Assembly (NCBI RefSeq): GCF_024166365.1
Contig: NC_064839.1
Location: 17,656,878 to 17,720,877 of the forward strand
Length of the DNA stretch: 64,000 bases
Direction of reading: 5' to 3'
From: Elephas maximus indicus
Taxonomy: Eukaryota > Chordata > Mammalia > Proboscidea > Elephantidae
Position 1 is the stretch's first letter. Every line of letters starts with the position of its first letter. Of the stretch, positions 32,330 through 49,800 are shown in pieces. A program made the translations under genes and the position numbers. The notes under the pieces are model-generated. The model was not told where the DNA came from. It did not search any database and worked only from the letters and a program-made list of their open reading frames with translations.

Positions 32330-32890
32330 CAGTTTATTTTTTATTTATTTTATTGTGCTTTAAGTGAAAGTTTGCAGTTCATGTTAGTTTCTCATACAAA
32401 AATGTATATACACATTGTTATGTGATCCTAGTTGTTCTCCCTATAATGTGACAGCAAGCTCCCCTTTCCATCCTGTATTTTCTGTGTCCATTCAACCAGC
32501 TCTTCTGCCTTCTCACCTATCCTCCAGAGAGGACCTGCCCACATGGTCAAGTGAGTCAAGAAGCTCATTGCTCACCAGTATCATTTTTGGTCTTGTAAGT
32601 CCAGTCTAATCTTTGTCTGAAGAGTTGGCTTCAGGAATGGTTTTAGTTTTGGGCTAACAGAGAGTCCGGGGGCCATGTGTTCCAGGGTCCCTCCAGTCTC
32701 AGTCAGACCATTAAGTCTGCTCTTTTTACTAAAATTTGAGTTCTGCACCCCACTTTTCTCCTGCTCCGTCAGGGACTTTCTGTTGCGTTCCCTGTCAGGG
32801 TGGTCATCACTGGTAGCTGGGCACCATCTACCTCTTCTGGTCTCACGTGCTTGATTTTTACTGAAGTCCTTAGACAACCTCCCTTCTGAA
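32330..32890 (-). mobile_element. L1-like 3' UTR fragment
   Basis: The plus strand starts with TTTATTTTTTATTTATTTTA (reverse of a poly(A) end), then ATTGTGCTTTAAGTGAAAG. It contains TCAGTCAGACCATTAAGTCTG and CCCTGTCAGGGTGGTCATC. I recall this sequence as an afrotherian L1 3' end; that naming is from memory. Confidence 0.55.
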
Positions 32891-34261
32891 CAGTGTTTCG
32901 AAGGAACTCTTCTAAGAATGATTGCTTAGGACTTGGTACTATTAGGCTGTAGCAAACCCCATAGTTACACAGTGACTAAGGATGCTTAGATACAGCAGGC
33001 AGGATTTGAGAAGGGCATTATCTTAGTTACCCAAGAGCTCCGCCCAGTTACCGATGGGGGATGGAATCTTAAAGGGACAGTGCAGCCTCCTGCAGTAATT
33101 AAGCTTTCCTACTCACAGTTTTTCTCTTTTGCACTCACATGCATGTTTTAGGAGAAATCCTCTTGACAACAAAATGCTATTAAAATCCTCCACGTGAAAG
33201 CAGCCGGGAGAGAGCGCACACACTCCTGAGCTAAGAGCCCAGCTGCTAGCCTCTCGTTCCTTGCCAAAGCAGAAGCTAGACAACTCTGTAGAACGGATGA
33301 GTGATTGCAAAGTGAACTTGGGGTCCTGTGTTATCTACCTGTGTCTTCATCACTGCTCTCCCCACCCCCAAGCCTGAATGCCAGCCCCTCTCTAAGCCTC
33401 TGATTCTCAGATTTCCAGTGAGGAGCAGGGGGAGAGCCAGCCATATTTTGTCAGGAGCCTTTATCTGAATGGCTGTCAAACTTTTTTGATGGCAACCCAT
33501 TTGGGAAGAACTACCTCTATCATTGTGACCTAGTGCACATACCTGCTTGTGCACACCCAGAATGTAAAAGTTTCATGAAACACAGTCTTCCCTTACTACA
33601 TCTGATATACTCTGATATTTTCTATTCTATTACATTTAAGAAATAACGCCTCGCACATTATTTACACTGTAAAAGAAAGCCTTACGCAGTACTTGGGCTG
33701 AGCTGCTAAGGTACTAGCTGTTGCCAACTTGTGTGGCATGACCTACCATGCTAATTTCATAAGGCACTCATGAGTCACAAGCCACAATTTGAAAAACTCT
33801 GGCCTGGTTCGAAAGTGTGTGTTCACAGATAAAGGGCTGGGGATGGGGACCAGGAAATAAAATTCATTAAGATGCACAGACATCACACTTGTCCAAAGCA
33901 AGAGGCAGTTGGTTACAAAGAAAAGATGTAACTACAGAAGCAGCAGGATTTGTCTGTATTCTCTGACCTTGGGCACATCACCAAACGTAAGTGAAATTGT
34001 TCAGCCCTACCACAGGATGGAAAAGAATCTAATCCAGTGTCTCCTACTCTTTCTCAAACAAGTATGGTTACATTTTAAAAGTAAAGTCAACTTAAAATAT
34101 TAAGTAATAGCGTCGATGGTACTCAGGTAACAGGAAAATCTGAAGGTGGTATGAGTATGATGAAAACAGCCAGGAAGTATTGATGGAAATCTCACCTCAT
34201 GGTAGAGATGGGGAAATGAACCATGGCTCAGGGAAGTTATTACTGCCTCCCGGAGTTGGTA
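32891..34261. other. Intergenic, no gene
   Basis: A short repeat at 33678-33737 matches 35493-35552. The rest shows no recognised transposon or gene. Confidence 0.45.
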
Positions 34262-34470
34262 AGGAGCCTGGTGGTGCAATAGTTAAGCTCTCAGCTGCTA
34301 AAGGACAGCTTGCTGGTTTGAACCCACCCAGTGGCTCTGCTATGGGAGAGACCTGGCTATCTGCTTCCGTAAAGATCACGGCCTAGAAAACTTGATAGGG
34401 AGGGCAGTTCTACTCTGTCACATGGGGCCACTATGAGTCAAAAATCAACTTGATGGCACCTAATAATAAC
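34262..34470 (+). mobile_element. AfroSINE, long subfamily
   Basis: GGAGCCTGGTGGTGCAATAG start and a TGATGGCACCTAATAATAAC tail. A MIR-like core follows at about 34535-34560. Confidence 0.92.
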
Positions 34471-34691
34471 AGTGACAGCTCCGGGTTCCTTACCTCTTGT
34501 CTACGTGTTCCTCCTTGGCATTCGGGGCCCCAGTTTTGTCATCTGTTAAATGGCAGTGGCCCTTCCTATATCAGGCAATTAAGAATCACGATATATATCT
34601 CCTAAGATGAGCCACGTGGAAGCCTGCCTAACTTCTGAATATAGAAGTAGATTGTCAGCTGATAAATATTTCTCTTCCTGTCCCTTACGCG

Positions 34692-34864
34692 GAAACCCTG
34701 GTGGTATAGTGGTTAAGTGCTACGGCTGCTAACCAAAGGGCCAGCAGTTCAAATCTGCCAGGCGCTTCTTGGAAACCCTATGGGGCAGTTCTACTCTGTC
34801 CTGTAGGGTTGCTATGAGTCTGAATCAACTCAATGGCACTGGGTTTGGTTTGGTTTTTTTTGGT
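34692..34864 (+). mobile_element. AfroSINE
   Basis: GGAAACCCTGGTGGTATAGT start, GTTGCTATGAGTCTGAATCA and a T-rich tail. It is the last AfroSINE before the SALL1 domain. Confidence 0.94.
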
Positions 34865-34869
34865 CCCTT

Positions 34870-37640
34870 AGGCCAAGAGTGCAGCCTGCCACCATATCCA
34901 CATGGGCCTCATACTGAACGTGGCTGTGATTACAAGATGATGTGACCCCTGGTCTCTCTGCCTCCACGTCCTTACAGACCACACAGCGTCAGGATTTAAC
35001 TGTGCTTGGTGCTTCTGGATGGAGTTCCATCCTGGGGCTAAGGGAAAGAATCGACTTGCGGGACTCCTACACAGTGCCACTTGTCTTCAAAGCCCTCCAA
35101 AGAAGGTAAGTAAAAGGCTGATCTTGGAAGTGCCCTCACCGAGTTGAGCAGCCAAGGGCCCTACACAGAAGATGACCTGTTCCTGGTGGTGTTTATAAAG
35201 GCCCCTCTCATTCCCCACCCCTGTCCCCAGCTCCAGAGAGTGCTGGAGCCAAGCTGACGCTCCTTGCATAAGTCTTTGTTAAACCTGAGTTCAGATGGAC
35301 ATAGGAACACAAAAGGAAAATCAAGTGTTTAAACAGTTAAGAGGAAACCAGGCTCAGCAAGGAACTATAACCCTGGATTTCGCCTAGGCGAATTTTCCTT
35401 CTCTGAGATTTCCTGTCCCTTTTCTGGAGGTTTCTATCTACCAAACGTTCTCTGGCAGTTGGTGTGAACCCATTGGCTCTGTGGTGAAAGGCAGCCTTAC
35501 ACAGTACTTGGGCTGAGCTGCTAAAATATCAACTGCTGCCGAGTTGTGTGGTCACACAGCCAGGCTTAGGCGACACAAGCTCCTGGCCCCTGCAATCTGC
35601 GGTTACAATGGAAAGAGAGCCAAGGCTTTAAGATGGGGTTGAAGGAACCACCCACAACAATAAAGATGGGGATGCTAGCTAGCTACCCCAACAACTGTCA
35701 GGGGGTAGGCGGCACTGGGGTTGGTAGGGGCAGAAGCTCTTAAGGCTTTCAAGGAATGCAGAATAAGTGAACCCAAAAGTCTGCCTCCTGCAATGCTCTT
35801 AGACTGGAGTTAAAATTTAACTTTTTTTTTTTTTTATGTAAATCATCTGGCCTACTCAACCGTGTGGGGAGGGGGACACATAAAGAAAGAACAATGGGCT
35901 GGGATTAGATAATTTACTTAGTGCTAAAATTCCGGGAAGTTTGTGTTGATCTGGGCCTGGCTCCTGTTACTTTTTAGCTCAAATCTAAATCTTTATCTTG
36001 CCATTATAGTTGAGAGGACATCCTTATTTTTATTAGTCATTTTGTACCGTTGTCATTTTTACCCCCTTTCATCAACTAGAGCTGGTTAGATTAGCAGCCC
36101 TTAGCTTGGAGATGAAAATATTGGTAGGGCCCAATGGGTCCTGTTTTGTTTATTTGAACGGAGCAAGCTTTGATCTAAACATATTTCCTGGGGTCTGGAC
36201 GAGATGACCTAATTCCTGTCTTATCCGTCTCCACTTTCTGTGAGTCTCAGATTGCACTTGGCTGGTGGAGCCCTTTGAAATTCGCTTTACATTTTTTCCC
36301 ACTTTGTTACCCCCGTCTGACATTTGTTTCATCTGGGGTGGACTATGGAGTGGTAAGGACTCCATTGCTTTATTTTTCTAACAGGAACTGCTAAGTTTTA
36401 ACAGAGTGGGAGCAATACTTTTTTTTTTTTTTTAAATAAGTTCTCTCATTCTTGACATTCACAATATGCCAAAAACAATAAGCAAATAATCTACTACTAG
36501 ACATTTGTGTTAACTGCAAATCATTTAGGATTTTCTGTTTGAACACTTCATCCTAATTTAAAAAAATGCTCTCACCCAAGCCCCACCAAAAATGCCATTT
36601 GCATAAACCTGGCCTGCGAGTGCCCCAAAGTTAGCTTTGGACATCTTCAGTTGATCTGTCCCCTCCCTGAGGGTCCTCTCTTACAACCAAGCCATGGGCA
36701 TGGGGAGGAGGGCTCTCTTGGGTAGCTTGGGTCTATCATTGACAATCTCGCTTCCATTTTCCCTCCCCAGGTCCCTTCAAACACCAAACGGCCATTCCCA
36801 GTATTTTCCAGAAAGAAGAGCGGTGAGAAAAAAGACCAGAAAGGAAGATGGGAAGGAAAGATACAAGAAGAGATGGAATGAGGATGAGAGAATGACAAGG
36901 ACACAGTGAGAGAGAGCGAGGAACAAAAAAAGTAGAGTTACTAAAAACCGGGAAAACAAGCTGCTAATATTTGTTAATTTTGAGTGCTGGGCACAAGGGG
37001 GTTCTACATTATTCTCTGTTCTTTTACGATTTACATTAAAAAAGAACTGGGGGCAAAAACGTCACCGATATGAGTATGTTCAACTCAAAAATTTTGTAAA
37101 TTTAGCCTCACCATTCCTCGCAGTGACAACTCTCCCAGTTTGGTACATTCGGTCCAAGGTGGTTCCAAAACTACCTGGAAGCACCTCAAGTTCCAGAATG
37201 GGATAGAAAACGCAAATGCGCGAGGTGTGGTGGGGCCGGGGTGGGGGTGGGGAAGGCAAGGTGCGGTGTATGAACCGCCTCAGCCTTAAAGCTGTTACTT
37301 GATAAATACAAGTGCATTTCTCTTGTGCTGGGCTGACCCAAAGGCTAGGTGTGGTTGTCACAGTGAGGGGAAAGGGGCAGAGGGTGACTTCTTGTTTTGG
37401 AAATGGATGCAAAGAGCAATGGGCAGCTAATGCTCCATAGATTAGAAAGATAGTCGATCAACAAACAGATGGGTTGGCAAGGGCAAAAGGGGAGGGGAGA
37501 GAGCCACCCAGACCCAGACGCTGAGGCTCTGACATTTTCCTAAGAGCTTCTGTTGTCTCCAATTCTGTCTAAACGAAAAGCCACTTCTGGTCCCCTGAAC
37601 TGGCCCTCAGAAAACACTATAGAAGGAGGAGGCCGGTGGG
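34870..37640. other. Intergenic, repeat-poor stretch downstream of SALL1
   Basis: No recent transposon and no credible gene. A short diverged repeat shared with 33678-33737 lies at 35493-35552. The part 35820-36600 is AT-rich with GATTAGATAATTTAC-like homeodomain cores and a T-run at 36420-36434; it could be regulatory. Confidence 0.45.
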
Positions 37641-38600
37641 GAGAGGGAGAGGGAAAAGCTGCCCTGCTCCCTGTCTCCCAACACCCCTGCGCCCCAGCCG
37701 CGGAATGGGCTCGCTGCCCCTGAGGCGCAGCCCATGACCCCACGCCCCACCCGGCGCCCCGCGCGGCTCTGCCCGAAGTTGGGGGGGGTGCGGGCTGCGG
37801 CGATTGGAGGGGACGAGAGAGAGGGGACCCGGCTGCTGGACGTGTTCTTCTTCCCGGCAGACGGCGCCGGGGTTCAGCTCACTGGGCCCCTTTGGGGAGG
37901 GGCCCCGAGGCGCGGGACCCGGGTGTGTGCGGGGTGGGGGCTTTGTCGAAGCCGCTTTGTCAGTTACCCGCAGCCCTTAACTTCCCCCAGGCCCCAGTCC
38001 CCGTCCCAGGGCGCCAGGACCCGAAATCTCGCAACCCTGGGGCGCCCCCTCTCCTCGCCACGCCCCGCGATGGGACCGTCACCGATCCCTCCTCCGCGCG
38101 GAAAGTGTACTGGTTGGGCCCTCAAGGAACAGGAGTTTCCGGCCTTCTCTCCTTGTCCCCACGCTGCGAAAAGGGGTCTCCCCCCTGGGCAGAGCGTACG
38201 GGGTGGGAGACGACACCGAGAAATACCGCCCTCTAAATGTCCGGGTGGAGACCGCAAGATGATCCTTTGCACCAAGACGCCGCGCAACCCCCATCCCTGC
38301 CCTTTCCTGGTGTGGGGGCGCCCTTTCGCACCCGCATGGCCGGCCTGGGGTCAGCCTCTCGAAACACCAGGCCAGAACCCCAGAGGCTGAGCCGGCGCTT
38401 CGGCGCCCCCTCGGGGCCTGCATCTCCCCACCAGGGGACAGCCCGTGGCACGGAGGTCTAATGACACTGGGGTCAGGGGAGGCGCCTGGCGGTGGTATGG
38501 CCCGCGCCCCTGTGGAAACCTCTCCTGGGAAGCGGCCCAACACCACTGCCTTACCTGACCGCCCGTCTGACAGAAACTCGCCGACCCCTCTAGTCACACC
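37640..38600. promoter_or_regulatory. CpG island about 2 kb beyond the SALL1 3' end
   Basis: Strongly GC- and CpG-rich (GCGCGGCTCTGCCCG, GGCGCCGGGG and similar), flanked by AT-rich DNA. It holds a 218-codon plus-strand open frame with Arg/Pro/Gly-rich composition and no domain, which I regard as a composition artefact. It may be an orphan island, an enhancer-associated island, or the promoter of a non-coding RNA. Confidence 0.6.
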
Positions 38601-39520
38601 TCCTATCCTGTCCGTTTGCTCACCCCAAAACAGTGCTCAGGAGGAAAACTTATTTCCCCCTAGAACAAAAGGGAGAGAGGAAGAATTCAGTTGAATTTTG
38701 ATGATGGAATATTCAAGTTGACTTTAAATGTAGTTGACTTTTTCTTTCAACTATGCATGTGCGTTTAAATCCTTAGAAGACTAATTAAATAAGGAACATG
38801 TTGACCTCTCTGGGTGGAGGCCCAGTTTAGAGTCAGATTATACAACCCCTGCTGCATCGGGAATTCTCCAGCAAGGCTGCTAGCAGCCGCCTGAAACTAA
38901 AGCGACTGAATCATGTGAAAGGAAGCCTGAAGAGCTGAAATTAAGCTGAAGTCTAAATCCACACAAGTGTGCGGCTGAGAAAACTTACCTGGTCTGGAAG
39001 AGACTACCACCACCCCACTTGCATTTCTTTTCTTGGGAGGAAGGAGTGTGAAAAACTATAAAATACATACCCAAATTACAAGTCACGGATATTGGGAAAA
39101 TATCTAGAACTTCCCAATTAAAATAAAACGAAAGGCCCCTGCAATCCCGTGCCTGGTAGACATTTTACAATTTCTTATTTAGAGAGAGACACGTACTCAT
39201 ATGGACAATTTACTGGTATCCGGGGAAATGTGAAAAGACATTTAGGGGCCTGGCTAAATAGAAATGCACTCTAAAAGCACAGACAAAGTACTTTATCTGT
39301 TGCAAAAAAAAAAAAAAAAATGTATTTGATGACTTAAGTAAAATTACAGTATCTCTTGTTAGTAAGTATTAAATGTTAAAGAACTTGGACCCCCCCCTTT
39401 CCTTTTAACTTTCCAAGAAAGTGCACGTAACAGTTCCATTTTTTTTTTCCTTCCATACCTAATACAAAATAAACAAACACTCTACCTGCTCTCTTGATCA
39501 AGAAGAAGCATTTGCCCTTG
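38600..39520. other. 3' flank of SALL1, repeat-free
   Basis: AT-rich sequence between the CpG island and the SALL1 3' end. The decamer AGTTGACTTT occurs twice (38715 and 38732, 17 bp apart). No transposon or gene recognised; possibly conserved non-coding DNA. Confidence 0.4.
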
Positions 39521-39538
39521 TAAGGAACATATGTACAT

Positions 39539-39544
39539 TTTAAT
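39539..39544 (-). terminator. Distal ATTAAA poly(A) signal candidate of SALL1
   Basis: A common variant hexamer about 870 nt after the stop codon, directly preceding a Pumilio-like TGTACATA. It would give a 3' UTR near the roughly 1 kb I recall for mammalian SALL1. Choice between the two sites is inference. Confidence 0.4.
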
Positions 39545-40011
39545 GAAAGTGATATTTCTTATCATATATACAAGAGCATCTACATTTTCTCCACTGAAAG
39601 TTGTTCAAGATGCTATACTTAGCAGCATTGTGAAATTCCAGCACACATTTCCTATCGGGAATAGACCTACAAGGCAAAAATGTTACTTTTCAGTTTCAAC
39701 TACCAAAACAACACGTGTATTTCTCTAAAGAATTCTGCGTGCTTTTTACTGTACAGAAACTTAACATTGAGGACGACTCAAGTAAAATGCACAATACAAA
39801 TAGCAGTTCAAAACGGAAATGTTTAAATCTCTACCAAAAAAAAAAAAAAAAAGGCAGGTCGAATTTTAGAATTAAAAAAAAAAAAAACTGAAACTTTCGG
39901 AGAACCAGTCTGTTCTTTCAGTCCTTTCCTGAACTCTGTTTCGAGAGGATAGACAATGTGTTTGCTGATAAAATTTTCCAGCAGGATCAAAGTGTACATT
40001 TATATACAGAT

Positions 40012-40017
40012 TTTATT
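40012..40017 (-). terminator. Proximal AATAAA poly(A) signal candidate of SALL1
   Basis: A canonical AATAAA on the minus strand, about 400 nt after the stop codon. It is the only canonical hexamer I saw in the first 900 nt of 3' flank. Confidence 0.5.
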
Positions 40018-40414
40018 AGAGATCTAATGCATCACGGAGGCATTGCATCAACACCAGATTCATATTAAACTGGATATAGAAAATAAGTTAATGCCAGTTA
40101 GGACCGCCTAGCAGGACAACTTGCAATTGCCATAAATGTTACAGCAAGTTTACAACACTCTAGTCAATTAGTATTTAGTTCAAAATACAGAAGACCAAAG
40201 TTAATGCTTGCATTCTGTTTGCAAAGCCAGGTTATATCACTAATAAATAAGCTTTCTTAGAACTCTAGAAGTTGAACAAGGTACAAAAGAATGTCTTCAT
40301 AAGGTTATAGTTCCTAGGTCTCGGGGCCCAGTGGCAGGGGATGGGGCAGGAGGAGGAGGCAACCCCACAGGTTGCGTTCTGAACAGGAATGTTCTTTCTC
40401 CAGCCCAAGCTGCT

Positions 40415-45483
<5,069 letters not shown>

Positions 45484-46899
45484 TTAAAAAAAAAAAAGTT
45501 CCTTGATTATTTTCTACCTGCGAAACTCAAAATTGTAGCCCCTGAAAACCAATCAATATTACCCAAGATGTTCATAATTAATTTTTGAGGAGTGGGCGGA
45601 ATTTCTATCAATCTGGTATCTTGGAGAGTCCTGGCCTTCAGAGTATCCATCAAAATATAAAATACTATGAACTGAAGACATTGGTGCATAATGAGATTCC
45701 ATAGCAAAATATTGATTTCCAATATTTTATACACCTTATTGTCGACTTGTCCAGAGAGTGTCCAGCAACCATTCTGAGGACTCATTAGGCCCCCGAGTTT
45801 CTGTCAACCTTACTCATTTTCAAGGGGTTCAGAGAGATCTGTGACAGTTTGTTCTGTCACTAAACTAATTTGTAGTCATTCAGGTTCCAATCAGTTGTTG
45901 ACAAGGGGGGGAAATAAAACGCACATCACCAAGCTGTAGTCTGACAACTTGGAAACCACCTCCAGCCCCTACCTAGAACCTGAGCGGAGTCTGAGCCTTG
46001 ACAAACACACGTCAGTACCAAATCCTCCAAGGCTGCCCCTCCAGACCCAGCTGAATACAAAACGAAAAGGAACACACACACAATGAAGAGAAACACAATG
46101 ACCATAATCCCTTACAAGGCCGGCCTGGCACCTATATATCACCCCGTGGCATGTTTATTTTTAAAATTAAAGAATGCAACCCAGGCTACCATTCCACTAA
46201 TCAAGGAATATATGCCAATATGCTCCAAATGGCAACATTATGCCTCTAAAATATTTCATCAAAACTGCTCTTTGTATCTATAAAAACTGGCACAAGATTT
46301 ACACTTCTGATTAAACATCAATTTAAGGAGGTTGCACAGTTCCGAGGGAGCGCTCCCATCCCCTAAGAAATCAGTCTTGGTTTAAGAGTTCTGGAAATAC
46401 TTTAGCCATTCTCCTTGTCTGAATGCCTTTAAAAACAGTTTGCTCTTAACTGTTATCAATTGTTTAACAGATTGTCCTGAACCTTTCATTATAAAAAAAT
46501 CCCTTTATTTCATGTTTGTTTCCACTGGTTGCTCAGATTTCTTCTCACTAAGATCCATTTGTAAATTAAACATAAAAATCTCCAGCTTCAGGCTAACACG
46601 CTATTCAAAGACAGGATGGTGTCCCATTGTTCGCTCAGCATGGGGAACACCAACTTCTGTCGTACAAATGGTGTGTGGTCATCTCCGAAGGCTGTGGAAA
46701 AAAAAAAAACAAAAACTGTTTAATTCAAGGATTACCTCCCTGCATGGTTTTTTTTTTTTTTTTTTTGCAGAACTGAATCAGATAATAGATAGTTTCCATG
46801 ACTTCCAAATTGCATCTCCCAGAAAACTTGCAGGGGGAAAAAAAAAAAAGGAATTGCAGATATGAATCCATGCAAAATCCAAATGCTGCTTTTCTGTAA

Positions 46900-49800
46900 A
46901 CTTAGAGTCAACTCAGATGAGCCAGCCATTTGCCTTTGCGTAGTAAATATCAGAAAAGCTTGAGAGACTTTGCAGTCCAGAAAATATAATTAATACCTGA
47001 ATACTAACTTCTGAAAATTCCTTAACTCCGTTTGCCTTGAGCGATGATGGCGGAGGTGACTAGGACCCCTGACAAAGTATGCCAAATGCATGCAGGCTTT
47101 ATTCATTGGGAGTGTGGTGAAGTTATACTTAACAAGCTAGCTTTGCCAATACCCATGTTTTAATCTCTACAAGGGTATGATGCAAAATGCACTAACATCA
47201 TCAGACAAATCGTAGTTGCAGCTGAAAATACCAATAATGATTCAGTTTTCATTTAATGTTTAATCATCCCAGTTGCATTCAGATTCCCGTGTACATCCAA
47301 GGTACTGTTTTAAACCCTTTCCGTCTCTCTCCCTGCCTTAAAATCATATAAACAAAATATTAGAGGAAATTCGCTCAAGTTATGTTGCTTAACCTGGGAC
47401 AAAAATAATGTGACAAAAATTCTGTTGAAAGCTGCTTATTTTGACAACCAATTTTAAGTGATGCATCCATTTCAGATGCTTATTTTAAACTGGGAAATGC
47501 AATTCCTAATATATTCAACAGAAATGTTATTTCTTTCTCTTTGCACATTTCCATATGTAATGGTTATGTTTCCATCTACTTTTACAGCCAATTATGAAGG
47601 AACAAAAGCTATTCTGTTTGTTCACACATTTTCAACAAAATGCATTAAAACTATTATGTCAGCATGTTCTATTAAGCTCTGCATTCACTGGAAAATACTT
47701 TTCAACCAGCTCACATTTATCAAAACATAAAGCCACTTTAAAACACAGTTTTGCTTGGTCAGCTGGGCTTAGACAAATAATGACAGATTCAGAACTAAAT
47801 AACTAGCAAGGGAAATCAGAAAACTGACTTCATCAATTGTACACATTACAATGTAGTTGCTTCAAATATTTAGCACATCTGTGCTCACGATTAAAGGGCA
47901 TTTTAATTCTTTCTAACTTGCAAACATCTGATATTCTCATAATATAGAGAAAATAAGAGGAAGGTTACTTTACAGGTTTTGGTCGATGACTGCTTTCCTG
48001 TGCTTGAATTCTGCATTTTGCGGCCTCAAGCCTCACTTGAGATTTTTCAAGTTTTTCACCCTGAACATTTTTACATTTAGAATTGTGCTAACTGGACAGA
48101 AAATGTAGACACTTCAAAAAAAAAAAAAAAAAAAAGCCTGCTTGCTTCTAAGAGACTGTGTTAAAAAGCTGCCCATATTTTAGCTTCGATTTTCACAACA
48201 TTTTAAGAAGCTGACATTTGATCTCACTGTAGAGTCAACTAATTTAATTTCCTGATGTTTATGAACTCCAGGAAAAAAAAAAATGCTGGTATCTATTTTG
48301 ATTTATTTCAAAAGCAGGTGTCGCTACATTGTAATAGTTCTTAACTTTAAATCTATCTGCCTTCAAAACAGAATTCCAATGGCGCAGCTTTGCAAAAAGA
48401 AGGCCAAACATTAGGACTGCTTCCAAATCTTTAGCTTTGCAAAGAGAAGATTTTAAGTTGTATTAAGATGCAAAAAAAGAAAACAAAAACAAAAAACACC
48501 CAACAACTATGGCCCCCCACTAGCCTCCTATTTTGTATCTAGCTCAGTAATCTGTTATGCAGGATTGCAACTGGTGACCCCATTATAGTAAATACTGTTG
48601 CCTTGCTTTCCTTGTGCTAGGGTGAAAAAAAACATTCCAGTTCCTTTCCAATGGATTTTGCATGCAAATTAATTTTGTAATCCTGGTCAGATAGGAAAAT
48701 TGAAGAAACAGTGGTTTTCTAAGTATCTATACACAAAAAAGGTATTTTACATTTTTTGTGCCTTTTTGGGGGGGGAGAATGGTCTTCTAGCTCTACCCAA
48801 TTTATACCAAAATCCCAGATGTTTTCGTTCCTCTTTGGGTACTTGATGCCCAAATCAAATTTGTCACTTTCTCATGCTCTGAACGGAACATGGCAGAAGA
48901 GGAAACAGAAAATTGAAGTCTTCCAGCACCTTTGTCTGCTGAGAAAATAAAAATACAACTTATGCCCCACACAGAAGGGTTTAGCTAGCCAAGAAAGGAA
49001 AACAAAACCAAACCAAACCTACTCTGCCATATTTAGTGTTTTCTTTTTTGGAGTTCCTCAGAAAGATACTTCGCTGTACTTCTCGTTACCTTAAGATTGC
49101 ATTAACGTTTTTTAATAGAACCCTTCACAATTTTGAGTTTGGAGGTCACCCTTTCAATAGGCTGTTCCTTTCTGCAGACCTGCTTGGAAAGGCTACCACG
49201 AACTTTCTTGATGGACTGATCTGTTATCTTTTTTTTTTTTTTTAATGCACAGACCTGGTAAAAGCCTGAGTCTGGATGCCCAACTTAAGATTCCCAAGAC
49301 ATTTTAAACACTGCAACATATGCTGTGCACATTTCCTGTCGTGTCTAAAGTTTCGTCTGATGTGATACGTAATCAAATGACAAATGTGCTGGCACCTTCA
49401 AGTTCGCTCAGCATTCCGAACAGGATTAGTGTGTTCACGAGTGGAAGGATACAAGGGAGATCTCTGAAAAAAATAATAACCCGGACAAGACACTGCTTTG
49501 AAAATAGTAATCCCAGCTGGCCTAAATGTACACGAGAAATGAAAGGGGGGAAAATGTCTTCCCCTGGATGAATCAAACTGAACACTAGATGGGGTTCCAG
49601 TTGCAAGGGTTTGTTCAAAAACTTCTTTGTGGCTTTCCCATTCCAGTGACGCGTAAAAGAGAGACTGCTTAAGGCGAGAGCTAAACTCTGACTACATAAA
49701 CATTGGCAAAGGCACAGAAACTAAATCCCTGTTGTTTGAGGGTAAAACTGAGCTATGAGAACTACCTGTCAATCTTCCCCTTTGGGGGTCTGGCATCTGA

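Larger units (their letters stand above)
39520..40414 (-). other. SALL1: SALL1 3' untranslated region (approximate)
   Basis: AT-rich sequence following the TAA stop, without recognised transposons. Two possible poly(A) signals bracket a short (about 400 nt) and a long (about 880 nt) version. Pumilio-type UGUANAUA elements occur on the transcript strand at 40001-40008 (TGTATATA) and 39530-39537 (TGTACATA). The true 3' end needs transcript data. Confidence 0.6.

Noticed and set aside
37734-38390. 218-codon plus-strand open frame in the downstream CpG island
   Set aside because: Arg/Pro/Gly-rich, no domain or similarity recognised, lies in GC-rich DNA where stops are rare, and overlaps other long frames on both strands.
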